From: Sulfurimonas sp.
GTDB lineage: Bacteria; Campylobacterota; Campylobacteria; Campylobacterales; Sulfurimonadaceae
Direction of reading: 5' to 3'
Assembly: GCF_026196735.1 (NCBI RefSeq)
Contig: NZ_JAPHUF010000012.1
Location: 491,179-555,178, forward strand
Length of the DNA stretch: 64,000 nucleotides
This document shows positions 56,359 through 64,000 of the stretch, one piece after another. The position numbers were made by a program, and so were the translations under genes. How positions within the stretch are numbered: the first letter of the stretch is position 1; each line of letters begins with the position of its first letter. The notes beneath the pieces are model-generated. The model worked only from the letters and a program-made list of their open reading frames with translations. It had not been told where the DNA came from and did not search any database.

Positions 56359-57144
56359 ATGAAAAATAAATATAGAATTTTAATAACAAATGATGATGGT
56401 TACGAGGCAAAAGGTCTTCTTAGCTTAATAGAGGCCTTAAAAGAGATAGAAGATGTAAAAGTTACTGTTGTTGCACCGGCAAATGAAAAATCTGCTTGTG
56501 GACATTCGCTAACACTTGTTCGTCCTTTGAAATTTGTAGGCGTTGGGGATGATTTTTATAAACTAGATGATGGAACTCCAAGTGACTGTGTTTATTTATC
56601 TTTGAGTACAATATTTGTCGATTCTAAGCCAGATCTTCTTATAAGCGGCATAAATCGCGGCTCAAACATGGGTGAAGATATTACATACTCAGGAACCGCT
56701 GCTGGAGCAATGGAGGGAGTGTTGCATGATATCCCATCTATTGCAATCTCTCAAGTTATGGATTTTACAGACCCTGAGGGAGATTTTACTTTAGCAAAAG
56801 AGACTATAAAAAAATTGGTATTGAAGATAAAAGAGGGTTCATTTCCTCTTCCTGCGAGAGAATTTTTAAATGTAAATATTCCCGCAGAACCAAAAGAAGC
56901 TAAAATGCAGATAACATATGCCGGCTATAGGTTTTATGCAAATGATTCACATGTACATAGAAATCCTCGCGGAGAAGAACACTACTGGCTAGGGCTTCAC
57001 CCTCTTGATTTTTCTCCACGAGAGGGAAATAGCGGTATTAGTGATTACGAAGCTATTAAAGCCGGCAATATATCGATAACTCCTATACAGCTTGATATGA
57101 GTGCCTATAAAAGTATGGATAGACTTCAAGAGTGGATGGATTGA
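56359..57144 (+). CDS. surE: 5'/3'-nucleotidase SurE
   Basis: 261 residues. SurE removes phosphate from nucleoside monophosphates and is a survival protein in stationary phase. The metal site is ILITNDDGYEAKGL, with LLISGINRGSNMGEDITYSGTAAGAMEG and HVHRNPRGEEHYWLGL later. It is the first gene of a plus-strand unit with the TcdA-like gene 6 nt behind. Confidence 0.96.
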   Translation: MKNKYRILITNDDGYEAKGLLSLIEALKEIEDVKVTVVAPANEKSACGHSLTLVRPLKFVGVGDDFYKLDDGTPSDCVYLSLSTIFVDSKPDLLISGINRGSNMGEDITYSGTAAGAMEGVLHDIPSIAISQVMDFTDPEGDFTLAKETIKKLVLKIKEGSFPLPAREFLNVNIPAEPKEAKMQITYAGYRFYANDSHVHRNPRGEEHYWLGLHPLDFSPREGNSGISDYEAIKAGNISITPIQLDMSAYKSMDRLQEWMD

Positions 57145-57150
57145 TACTTA

Positions 57151-57795
57151 ATGAGACATGAGCGTATACAGCAGCTTTTACAAGATGATTTTCTTAAACT
57201 GCAAAATGCAAAAGTTCTTCTTTTTGGAGTTGGAGGAGTAGGCGGTCACTGTCTTGATTGTCTTTATAGAAGCGGAGTTCGTGACATAACAATTGTTGAT
57301 TATGACACTTATGAAAAGTCAAATCAAAATCGCCAACTATGGTCTGAACTTCATGAGGGTGAGTTAAAAACCGAGGCACTTAAAAAACATTATCCAAGTA
57401 TCAAAACAATAAATGTAAAAGTAGAGGAGCAGTGGGTTAAAGATTTTGATTTTTCCGAGTATGATGTAGTTTTAGATGCTATTGATAATACTCGTGCAAA
57501 ACTGGCTTTGGCACAAGCGTGTTACAAAAAACTCATCTCTTCTTTTGGCTCCGCAAAGAGACTTGACCCAACAAAAGTACAGGTGGCAGACATTTGGAAA
57601 AGTGCCGGAGATCCTCTGGGAAAAAAGATAAGAAGAGAGTTAACAAGAAGAAAGTTTAAAAGCAAGTATAAGGTTATATTTAGTTCAGAAGAAGCTGCTC
57701 AAACCCAGCACCCTAAAGCAAGCTTTGTCGGTGTAACTGCAACCTTTGGTATGACTATGTGTGCTGAGGCAATTAAAAAGATTAGAGAAAAGTAA
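57151..57795 (+). CDS. tcdA: ThiF/MoeB-like E1 enzyme, TcdA (CsdL) type
   Basis: 214 residues. ATP site VLLFGVGGVGGHCLDCLYRSG and IVDYDTYEKSNQNRQ, then YDVVLDAIDNTRAKLAL and CYKKLISSFGSAKRLDPTKVQ, are typical of TcdA, which cyclises the t6A base of tRNA. There is no C-terminal Cys-based sulfur-transfer region. It is shorter than E. coli TcdA (268) because the C-terminal part is reduced. Two small unknown genes follow. Confidence 0.85.
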   Translation: MRHERIQQLLQDDFLKLQNAKVLLFGVGGVGGHCLDCLYRSGVRDITIVDYDTYEKSNQNRQLWSELHEGELKTEALKKHYPSIKTINVKVEEQWVKDFDFSEYDVVLDAIDNTRAKLALAQACYKKLISSFGSAKRLDPTKVQVADIWKSAGDPLGKKIRRELTRRKFKSKYKVIFSSEEAAQTQHPKASFVGVTATFGMTMCAEAIKKIREK

Positions 57796-57805
57796 AGGAA
57801 AATAA

Positions 57806-58186
57806 TTGCTAGATTTTTTAGATAGCGACTGGTTTATAATAAGTTTAGAAATAGTTTTTTTGATTTTAATCTTATATGATATAAAAAAATATTTAGAGAC
57901 GAAAAAAAAAGAGTACATAATAAATATAGTTCTGACAATAGCTTTTGCCATTTGGGTTCTTTACCCATACTATAAAAGTTATTTTGGTTGGAACGAAGCT
58001 CAAAAAAAAGAGTTAATATCAACTTGCAAAGATTCAAACAATACCGAGCTTTGTGAGTGTGTGGACGATAAAATATTTAAAAATTATGTTTATGAAGAGT
58101 ATCTACATGTAGATAAAAACTCAACCGAGCATAAAGAGTTTTTAATTGAGGCAAAAGAGGAGTGTTTGGATGATTCATGGTTTTAA
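57806..58186 (+). CDS. Small membrane protein with a CEC-type motif
   Basis: 126 residues, TTG start with AAAGGAAA upstream. Two membrane helices (about 8-25 and 40-58), then a soluble tail with STCKDSNNTELCECVDDKIF and EAKEECLDDSWF. The spaced Cys (C...C.C...C) suggests disulfides or metal binding and makes an extracytoplasmic tail plausible. It overlaps the next gene by 17 nt. No function is known. Confidence 0.65.
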   Translation: MLDFLDSDWFIISLEIVFLILILYDIKKYLETKKKEYIINIVLTIAFAIWVLYPYYKSYFGWNEAQKKELISTCKDSNNTELCECVDDKIFKNYVYEEYLHVDKNSTEHKEFLIEAKEECLDDSWF

Positions 58187-58439
58187 TCAAATCAATGATT
58201 TTGATGAGAGTTTGACATGTGAGGGTATAATTGGCGATGGCTGCGGAGGTGGAAGAATTTTTACAATACAAAATGGCACACTAAAAGCATATGATCCTCA
58301 GAGTGAAGAAGTTGTAGTTTTGCTAGAGGGTATTGTGGGGGCAAAGTCTATTAGTAAAAAAGCCTGCACACTCTTTATCGAGTGTGAGGATGAAAAGTTT
58401 GAGTTTGATTTACCAACTCTGAGTAAGATAGTTAAATAA
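58170..58439 (+). CDS. Small soluble protein, unknown
   Basis: 89 residues from ATG 58170, with GAGGAG upstream; an in-frame TTG at 58146 is less likely. It is acidic and strand-rich, with GIIGDGCGGGRIFTIQNGTL and two further Cys (KKACTLFIECEDEKFEF). The whole protein could be one small beta domain. It overlaps the membrane protein gene before it by 17 nt, so the two are probably coupled. Confidence 0.65.
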   Translation: MIHGFNQINDFDESLTCEGIIGDGCGGGRIFTIQNGTLKAYDPQSEEVVVLLEGIVGAKSISKKACTLFIECEDEKFEFDLPTLSKIVK

Positions 58440-58444
58440 CTCTC

Positions 58445-59317
58445 TTACTCCCAACGATACTTTGTCATTGGTGTGTCATCTCTGTTTGCCCACTCTAACA
58501 TAGATGAATCATATAGCGCTGCTTTGTTAAATCCCAAGACTTTGTGAAAAACAAAATAGTTCATTGCAGCTTCTAGCCCACCTGTACAGTAGATAATCAG
58601 ATCATCATTTTTATTTAGCTCCATACCTTTTTCAATAGTCTCAGACAGTACTTCTTTTGATTTTAATGTTTTGTCTTTGTTAAGACTATACTGCCAAGAG
58701 TAGCTTTTTGCTTGAGCAATATGACCAGCATGCTTTAAAGAGCCTTGCTTTTGTGAACCGAAGTAATATTTGGCCGGTCTTGAATCAACCATTTTAATCT
58801 TACCTATTGATTTTTTTACATTTTGCATGTCGATAAGCATTGCATCATTAACTTTAGCGTTAAAGTTGCCTTCTGGTTTAGTTGTTGTCTTTACGCATAA
58901 CTTGCCGCCAGCCTTTGTATACGAAGCAAAACCTCCATCAAGCATAGCTACATTTTTTAATCCAAGGTATTCTAGAGCCCAAACTACATATGGAGCACTC
59001 AATAGATCTATAGGGTCAAGATTATGCGCATAAACTACTACATTTGTGTCATTATTGATACCTAATCTTCGTATTTCAGCTTGTAGCTCTTTTATGCTGC
59101 GCAGTTCATAAGCAGACCCTTTTGCCTGTCTCCATTTACCCAGACCTGATTGAACGGCATTCGTTATGTGTGCTTCATTAAAAGTTTCCTCATTTGTGAC
59201 ATCTATGATGACAAGGTTCTTGTCATTTGCATGCTTGATAATCCATTCACCATTAACTAGTGGTTCCATTGCCGATAGTGACAGTACTGTTATGAAAAGT
59301 ATAAAAACTTTTTTCAT
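58445..59317 (-). CDS. Exported two-domain rhodanese-like sulfurtransferase
   Basis: 290 residues with a signal peptide (1-16). Two rhodanese domains: the first (about 20-130, LVIIDVTNEETFNEAHITNA and VVVYAHNLDPIDLLSAPYVV) is catalytically silent; the second (about 150-290) has the active-site loop LIIYCTGGLEAAMNY with the presumed Cys. Typical 3-mercaptopyruvate or thiosulfate enzymes have CG or CR at that place. A periplasmic role in sulfur oxidation would suit this organism type, but is inference. It diverges from the TPS locus. Confidence 0.85.
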   Translation of the reverse strand: MKKVFILFITVLSLSAMEPLVNGEWIIKHANDKNLVIIDVTNEETFNEAHITNAVQSGLGKWRQAKGSAYELRSIKELQAEIRRLGINNDTNVVVYAHNLDPIDLLSAPYVVWALEYLGLKNVAMLDGGFASYTKAGGKLCVKTTTKPEGNFNAKVNDAMLIDMQNVKKSIGKIKMVDSRPAKYYFGSQKQGSLKHAGHIAQAKSYSWQYSLNKDKTLKSKEVLSETIEKGMELNKNDDLIIYCTGGLEAAMNYFVFHKVLGFNKAALYDSSMLEWANRDDTPMTKYRWE

Positions 59318-59624
59318 TATTATTTTCCTTTTGTATTTTGATTTGAGTAGTATAGAAGAATATACTTATTTGATAAATAATTATTTTTATTAATTAAACT
59401 ATTTAAAAAAAAAGTCATTTTTTTAGTTTTATATTCTATTAAATTGGCTTTGAATCTTGTATTATTTAATTAGAAGTCTTTATTCTAAGTAAAATTAGCA
59501 CACTGTAGGTGAATTTCAATAAGTGATTTTTAAAGATGCACAATAAAAAACAAACTATAATAAAAGTTGAAATTTTTATTATATTTTGATACTATTTTAT
59601 TTTCTTGATAAATGGGAGTGCAAA
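59318..59624. promoter_or_regulatory. AT-rich divergent region between the rhodanese gene and the TPS locus
   Basis: 307 nt, very AT-rich with homopolymer A and T runs. On the plus strand TATAAT at 59556-59561 (CAAACTATAATAAAAG) is a candidate -10 element for the tpsB gene, 64 nt upstream of its start. GGGAG at 59614-59618 serves as ribosome-binding site. No other gene is seen in it. Confidence 0.5.
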
Positions 59625-61187
59625 TTGTTAAATAAAGTTATTCTTATGGTTTTCTTTAGTGTTTTTGCTTACTCAGATGAAGTTCATAAAGAGCCAACTA
59701 CAGGGTATGAGGAGCAAAACTGCACTCAACTCAAGCAAATTAGGGTTAATGATGATAACATATTTGATAAAGATGCACAGAAAAGGCATTTAACACCATA
59801 TTTAGGTCACTGCATTGATGCTATGTTACTTCAAAACATACTCAATACAATTTCGCAGTTTTATATGGATAAAGGCTATATTACAACCAAGCCGTATTAT
59901 AAAGAGCAAAATATCTTAGATGGAGAGCTTGATGTGCGTGTATCAATAGGATATTTAGAAAATATTGTGCATGGCGAGACAAATAGTTCTGACGGCAGGA
60001 TAGCAACGGCATTTTTACTTCAAAAAGGCGAGCCTCTTAATTTGCGTGATTTGGAAACCTCTTTGGAGATGATGAACAGAGTCCCCTCATATAGCTCAAA
60101 GTTTTCGATAAAGCCGGGAACACAAAGCGGTAAAAGCATAGTTGCAATACAGACGCAAAAAGAGACTCCATATAGATTGATGATTGGAGCGGTCGGTGAA
60201 AAAGACGGATATGACAATAACCCTTATCTAAATATTGACCTCTCTATAGACAATCTCTTAAATATAAATGACATTTTGACATTTCGTTATAACGGTAGCA
60301 GAGTGCAGAGCTATTATCAAAGTATTTCAGGTACTGAGATAGATTACTCTTTTCCTCTTAGTAGTTATGTAGTATCGTACACTTGGTTTAGGTTTAAATA
60401 CTCTCAGGCTGTTTTAGGACTAAATGACACCTATCGCTCAAGCGGGGATACCACAGGCTCGAATCTAAAAGTGAGCAAGATACTCCATCGTACTCAAAAC
60501 AATAAGCTTGAAGCAGCTTTTTCGGTGCAATATAAAGACAATAAAAACTACTTTTCAAATCAGCTTATAGATGTCTCTAGTTATAAAACAGCGCTTGCTC
60601 AGGTGGATCTGGTAGACACTTATTTTCAAAACTGGGGACAAGTTAGAAGTATATTAAGCTATTACCGTGGAACAAATTGGCTTGGCGCAAGAGACGACGG
60701 CTCTATTTTAGGTTCGGACGAAAAGCTTCAGTTTACAAAGTATTCATTAGATACCAATTTAATCTACAACTTGCCAATACCTACTTATCAAATAAACTCA
60801 AATGCACATGTGCAATATACGGATGACCTGCTATACGATAATAATAAACTTCGTGTCGGGAGCTACTATACCGTAAGGGGCTATGAGGCATCTTACTATG
60901 GAAATAACGGCTACTACATCAGAAATGATTTTATAAAAAGTTTTTATCCAAGTCTAAATCAATATTTTATGCAGAGCATATCCCCTTTTGTAGGACTTGA
61001 TTATGGTGCAGTAAAGTGTGAGAGCAATACACAAAATGCATGTGGCTCCTTAGCTGGAGCGGCAATAGGGATAAAAACAGCTGCAAAGAACCTAGATATG
61101 GAACTTACGCTGAGTCGAGGACTTAAACATACCTCAACTATAAGACCTCAAAACCTTTTTAGGTATTCGTTGATATTTAAATATTAA
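59625..61187 (+). CDS. Two-partner secretion outer-membrane transporter (TpsB; FhaC/ShlB-like)
   Basis: 520 residues from TTG 59625, chosen for the GGGAG site and the signal peptide that then starts at once (MLNKVILMVFFSVFAYSDE); the frame is open for 13 further codons upstream. POTRA-type domains span about 35-190 (GHCIDAMLLQNILNTISQFY, GYITTKPYYKEQNILDGEL, VSIGYLENI and LRDLETSLEMMNRV). A 16-stranded barrel follows, with the L6 motif YTVRGYEA and a terminal FRYSLIFKY strand. It carries the neighbouring TpsA protein through the outer membrane. The ends are intact. Confidence 0.92.
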   Translation: MLNKVILMVFFSVFAYSDEVHKEPTTGYEEQNCTQLKQIRVNDDNIFDKDAQKRHLTPYLGHCIDAMLLQNILNTISQFYMDKGYITTKPYYKEQNILDGELDVRVSIGYLENIVHGETNSSDGRIATAFLLQKGEPLNLRDLETSLEMMNRVPSYSSKFSIKPGTQSGKSIVAIQTQKETPYRLMIGAVGEKDGYDNNPYLNIDLSIDNLLNINDILTFRYNGSRVQSYYQSISGTEIDYSFPLSSYVVSYTWFRFKYSQAVLGLNDTYRSSGDTTGSNLKVSKILHRTQNNKLEAAFSVQYKDNKNYFSNQLIDVSSYKTALAQVDLVDTYFQNWGQVRSILSYYRGTNWLGARDDGSILGSDEKLQFTKYSLDTNLIYNLPIPTYQINSNAHVQYTDDLLYDNNKLRVGSYYTVRGYEASYYGNNGYYIRNDFIKSFYPSLNQYFMQSISPFVGLDYGAVKCESNTQNACGSLAGAAIGIKTAAKNLDMELTLSRGLKHTSTIRPQNLFRYSLIFKY

Positions 61188-61198
61188 AGGAGCAAAAA

Positions 61199-64000
61199 AT
61201 GATAAAAATATATAAACAACTATTATCTATCATGACCTCTTTATTGTTGGTATTTGCACCGTTATTGAGCGGGGCAGGCGTAGAAACGGACGGAACGACA
61301 AACACGACATTAGAGAGTGCACCAAACGGTGTGCAGATTGTCAATATAGCTAACCCAAGTGCCCAAGGACTCTCTCATAACAGATATAATCACTATAATG
61401 TTTCAAAAGAGGGACTTATACTTAACAACTCCATGGATACGACTGTCAATACTCAACTCGGCGGCTATATATACGGAAACTCACATCTAACGTCCAACGC
61501 AAAGGTCATACTCAATGAGGTAACAAGTACAAACCCTTCACAGCTTGGCGGTTATACGGAGGTAGCTGGCAAAAGGGCAGACCTTGTTATAGCAAATCCA
61601 AACGGCATCACAGTAAACGGAGCAGGATTTATAAATACTTCCAATGTAACGCTCTCTACCGGTAAACCAAGCATTCAAAACGGTTCTATATCATCATACG
61701 GCACACAGGTCGGAGAGATATCCATAGAAGGAGAAGGGCTTGATGCCACACAGACTGACAGTGCGCAGCTTTATGCGAATGTGCTGAGGCTTAATGCAAA
61801 GATATACGCTAACGGACTTGATGCCAAGTTCGCTTCTCTTGATGCATCGGTACTTGGAGGGATGTATGCAAACGCTATCACTCTGGAGGGGACGGCTCAA
61901 GGCGTAGGGGTTACACTTCCTCCAGAAGTCGTTGCTTCAAACGGCGATATAACCGTCACTGCTGACGGTACGATTAAATTGCAAAAGATGACGGCGCACA
62001 ATATTGCCGTAGAGTCAAACAAAAATATAGAGCTTCAAGACGAGGTATACTCCTCGAACTCTGTATCATTACAAGCGGCTGATGAGGTGATTGTCAAAGA
62101 CGGTATGGTGGCATCACAAAACTCTTTAAACATAAAAGCAGATAAGATGTTTAATCAAAACACACTTCAAAGCAGTAATGAGCTTACGATAGAAGCCGCG
62201 CAATATATTCAAAATGATGCCAAAATTCTCTCCGATGGTTATTTGCAATTTATTACAGATGGAGAGCTTATAAATAACGCGTTAATATCAGCAAATGATA
62301 TAGATATAGAGGCGGATACTCTTATAAACAATCAGACTTTATTTGCCGCAAACGATATGAATCTTTATGTCTCAAATAAGCTGCAGAACAATCAAAACGC
62401 AAATATATTTTCTGTTAATAATCTGACCATGGCAGCAAATAAAGCCAACGAAAAAATTAATATTGTTGAAAATATTTCAGCTAATATAGAGACTTATAGC
62501 GGTGACATCAATATCTTTGCAAAAGAGCTTATCAATAAAAGAGTAAAAGAGATTGATGATAATGTTTTTTTTACTTCAAATAGCATTTTGGATTCTGTTT
62601 ATTTTAACGAAAGTATAGGTTATTCACGTGCTACTGTAATCGGCGAGAACGGTCTGCTTATGTTAAAAGGCGAAGGAAGGAATGATACTTTTCGTGCATA
62701 TGTAAACGACTTTGGCTACCGTCTATCTGTTGACTTGGCAAGAGAGCCTTTTCGTACACATTTTGCAACGCTTAGAGCAGCACTAAATGAAAAAATACCT
62801 TACGATAATCCAAACTACGGCAGCTCAACTATCTTGGCGGGAAATGACCTGTACATAACAAGCGATAGTGTGGTAAATGAGATGAGTGATATTGTCAGCA
62901 CAAACGACATGTACATAGATGCAGACAGCTTTGAGAACAAAGCAAAGGCTTATGAAGGAACGCTAAGTATCACTCTGTATAACTCGCTAGATTGCGGTTC
63001 AGAGCCGCAGAGATGTATACTGTACGATGATTATGTGCTTAGCGGTATTCAAAAAAAGAGACATGACGGTCGGCTCTATCAAGACGGCAAACTTGTAAAA
63101 AGCATCGCTTACTACGGAGACTACACTTACGGTCCATATGCGGTAAAAAGAGATGATGCTTATTTAGCTGCCAATGTAAGTGCAGGCGGAAGTATACAGG
63201 GAAATATAAATACTCTAAACAATGGAAACATACAAGAAAATACTACTATCTTAAAGCCTGTTCCTTTGGATATAACATCAACTACTCCCTCGCAAAACAT
63301 GGCGGAGATACCGCTTCCACAAGACGATAACGGTTTTTTTGTCTTATCGAAAGACCCTCAAAGCAGCTATCTTATAGAGACAAACCCAGAGTTTGCCATA
63401 TATGAAAATTTTATCAGCAGTGATTATATGCTTGGCCATATCGGGTATGATGCCGAGGCAACTACAAAAAGACTTGGCGATGCTCTTTATGAGAACAGGA
63501 TGGTTCGCGATAGTATATTAGAGCAGACAGGGCAAAGATTTTTAAACGGCAATCTTACAAGCGACAATGAACAGTACAAGCATCTTATGGATAACGCGAT
63601 AGAAGCAAGCCAAGACCTTCATCTCGCTCCCGGCATAGCACTCAGCAAAGAACAGATAAATGCACTGACCAAAGACATCGTATGGATGCAGGAACAAGAG
63701 GTAGAGGGGCAGAGAGTGCTTGTTCCGGTCGTCTATATCGCCAATGCACAAAACTACGAGCTTAAAGGCTCAAGGATCATTGCCGCCAATGACATAGATA
63801 TAAACATGGCAGAGTTGAATAACGCAGGCTCCATAAAAGCAGGCAATGTTAATATTAGTGCGACAGATACCATAAACAACGTCGGAGGAGATATAGAGGC
63901 CGCTCAGGATATGGCTTTGCAAGCTACAAATGATATAACAAATACAAGTGCGAGCATAAAAGCGGACAATATAGCACTGACTTCTACACAAGGCAGCATC
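61199..64000 (+). CDS. Two-partner secretion exoprotein (TpsA; filamentous-haemagglutinin-like), 3' end outside window
   Basis: The frame is open from ATG 61199 (AAAGGAG upstream) to the last base, at least 933 residues, with no stop. A signal peptide (about 1-26) is followed by the TPS secretion domain (about 40-275): NPSAQGLSHNRYNHYNVSK, NNSMDTTVNTQLGGYIYGN and NPNGITVNGAGFIN (133-137). The rest is repeated short strands (ANDIDI and NTLNNGNIQ patterns) building a beta-helix, with a Cys pair near 600 (CGSEPQRC). It starts 11 nt after tpsB. It may be an adhesin or a CdiA-type contact toxin; the C-terminus that would decide is missing. Base composition is richer in G and C than the rest. Confidence 0.93.
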   Translation, partial: MIKIYKQLLSIMTSLLLVFAPLLSGAGVETDGTTNTTLESAPNGVQIVNIANPSAQGLSHNRYNHYNVSKEGLILNNSMDTTVNTQLGGYIYGNSHLTSNAKVILNEVTSTNPSQLGGYTEVAGKRADLVIANPNGITVNGAGFINTSNVTLSTGKPSIQNGSISSYGTQVGEISIEGEGLDATQTDSAQLYANVLRLNAKIYANGLDAKFASLDASVLGGMYANAITLEGTAQGVGVTLPPEVVASNGDITVTADGTIKLQKMTAHNIAVESNKNIELQDEVYSSNSVSLQAADEVIVKDGMVASQNSLNIKADKMFNQNTLQSSNELTIEAAQYIQNDAKILSDGYLQFITDGELINNALISANDIDIEADTLINNQTLFAANDMNLYVSNKLQNNQNANIFSVNNLTMAANKANEKINIVENISANIETYSGDINIFAKELINKRVKEIDDNVFFTSNSILDSVYFNESIGYSRATVIGENGLLMLKGEGRNDTFRAYVNDFGYRLSVDLAREPFRTHFATLRAALNEKIPYDNPNYGSSTILAGNDLYITSDSVVNEMSDIVSTNDMYIDADSFENKAKAYEGTLSITLYNSLDCGSEPQRCILYDDYVLSGIQKKRHDGRLYQDGKLVKSIAYYGDYTYGPYAVKRDDAYLAANVSAGGSIQGNINTLNNGNIQENTTILKPVPLDITSTTPSQNMAEIPLPQDDNGFFVLSKDPQSSYLIETNPEFAIYENFISSDYMLGHIGYDAEATTKRLGDALYENRMVRDSILEQTGQRFLNGNLTSDNEQYKHLMDNAIEASQDLHLAPGIALSKEQINALTKDIVWMQEQEVEGQRVLVPVVYIANAQNYELKGSRIIAANDIDINMAELNNAGSIKAGNVNISATDTINNVGGDIEAAQDMALQATNDITNTSASIKADNIALTSTQGSI

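Noticed and set aside
61694..63991. Three minus-strand ORFs of 68-73 codons at 61694-61900, 63542-63751 and 63770-63991
   Set aside because: All lie antisense within the open tpsA frame and have Cys/Tyr-rich shadow-type composition.
1..64000. CRISPR array or insertion sequence
   Set aside because: No regularly spaced direct repeats, no transposase-like frame and no terminal inverted repeats with target duplications were seen.

Overview
The window looks like chromosomal DNA of a Campylobacterota (epsilonproteobacterial) chemolithotroph, most like Sulfurimonas. The reasons are the AT-rich coding style, frequent TTG and GTG starts, extended TATAAT promoters without a clear -35 box, a tmRNA whose tag reads ANNTNYRPALAVA, and gene neighbourhoods that I recall from Helicobacter pylori and Campylobacter jejuni (yajC-secD-secF-leuS-folC-csd-ccmA-mfd, rho-murI, mraY-murD, rpmB-K channel, fabG-acpP-fabF-accA). 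No database was searched; genus-level placement is inference.

Layout. 1-7.6 kb (minus strand): a cut-off membrane sensor, a small exported protein and a TonB-receptor-like barrel; then comF, lepA, prs, a DsrE-like protein, a broken or frameshifted small ORF pair with a strong hairpin, and an exported DUF4384 protein. 7.7-8.8 kb: small membrane proteins, tmRNA and tRNA-Phe. 8.8-16 kb: murD/mraY diverging from gpmI, then the fatty-acid block fabG-acpP-fabF-accA. 16-20.3 kb (minus): a DnaQ-type exonuclease, trpF, rpe, and a two-gene signalling unit (STAS-REC-STAS-CheX protein plus HDOD protein). 20.4-27.5 kb: rpmB, a K+ channel, argJ, a UPF0126 membrane protein, a gamma-carbonic-anhydrase-like protein, ppk1 and lnt.

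27.6-41.3 kb (plus): a long conserved block for protein export (yajC, secD, secF), leucyl-tRNA synthetase, LPS-assembly lipoprotein LptE, a diguanylate cyclase, folC, a cell-shape M23 peptidase overlapping a bactofilin by 88 nt, and mfd. 41.35-43.2 kb is an accessory island: a toxin-antitoxin pair and a DUF4238 gene, each followed at its 3' end by a 69-nt imperfect palindrome that resembles an integron attC site, and beyond them a 125-nt region of nested, mutually exclusive inverted repeats. This is the part most likely to repay closer study.

43.2-58.4 kb: a YmdB-type phosphodiesterase, an OmpR-type two-component system, dnaX, a second CheX-domain protein, a PAS hybrid histidine kinase with a histidine-rich membrane module, murI-rho, a short MCP-like receptor next to a truncated paralogue, surE, a TcdA/ThiF-like enzyme and two small unknowns. 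58.4-64 kb: an exported rhodanese-like protein, then a two-partner secretion pair: a complete TpsB transporter and a large TpsA (filamentous-haemagglutinin-like) exoprotein that runs off the end of the window.

As a whole the window is mostly housekeeping (cell wall, lipids, translation, export) interleaved with signalling genes. The clear accessory segments are the cassette-like island at 41.4-43.2 kb and the TPS locus at the right end.
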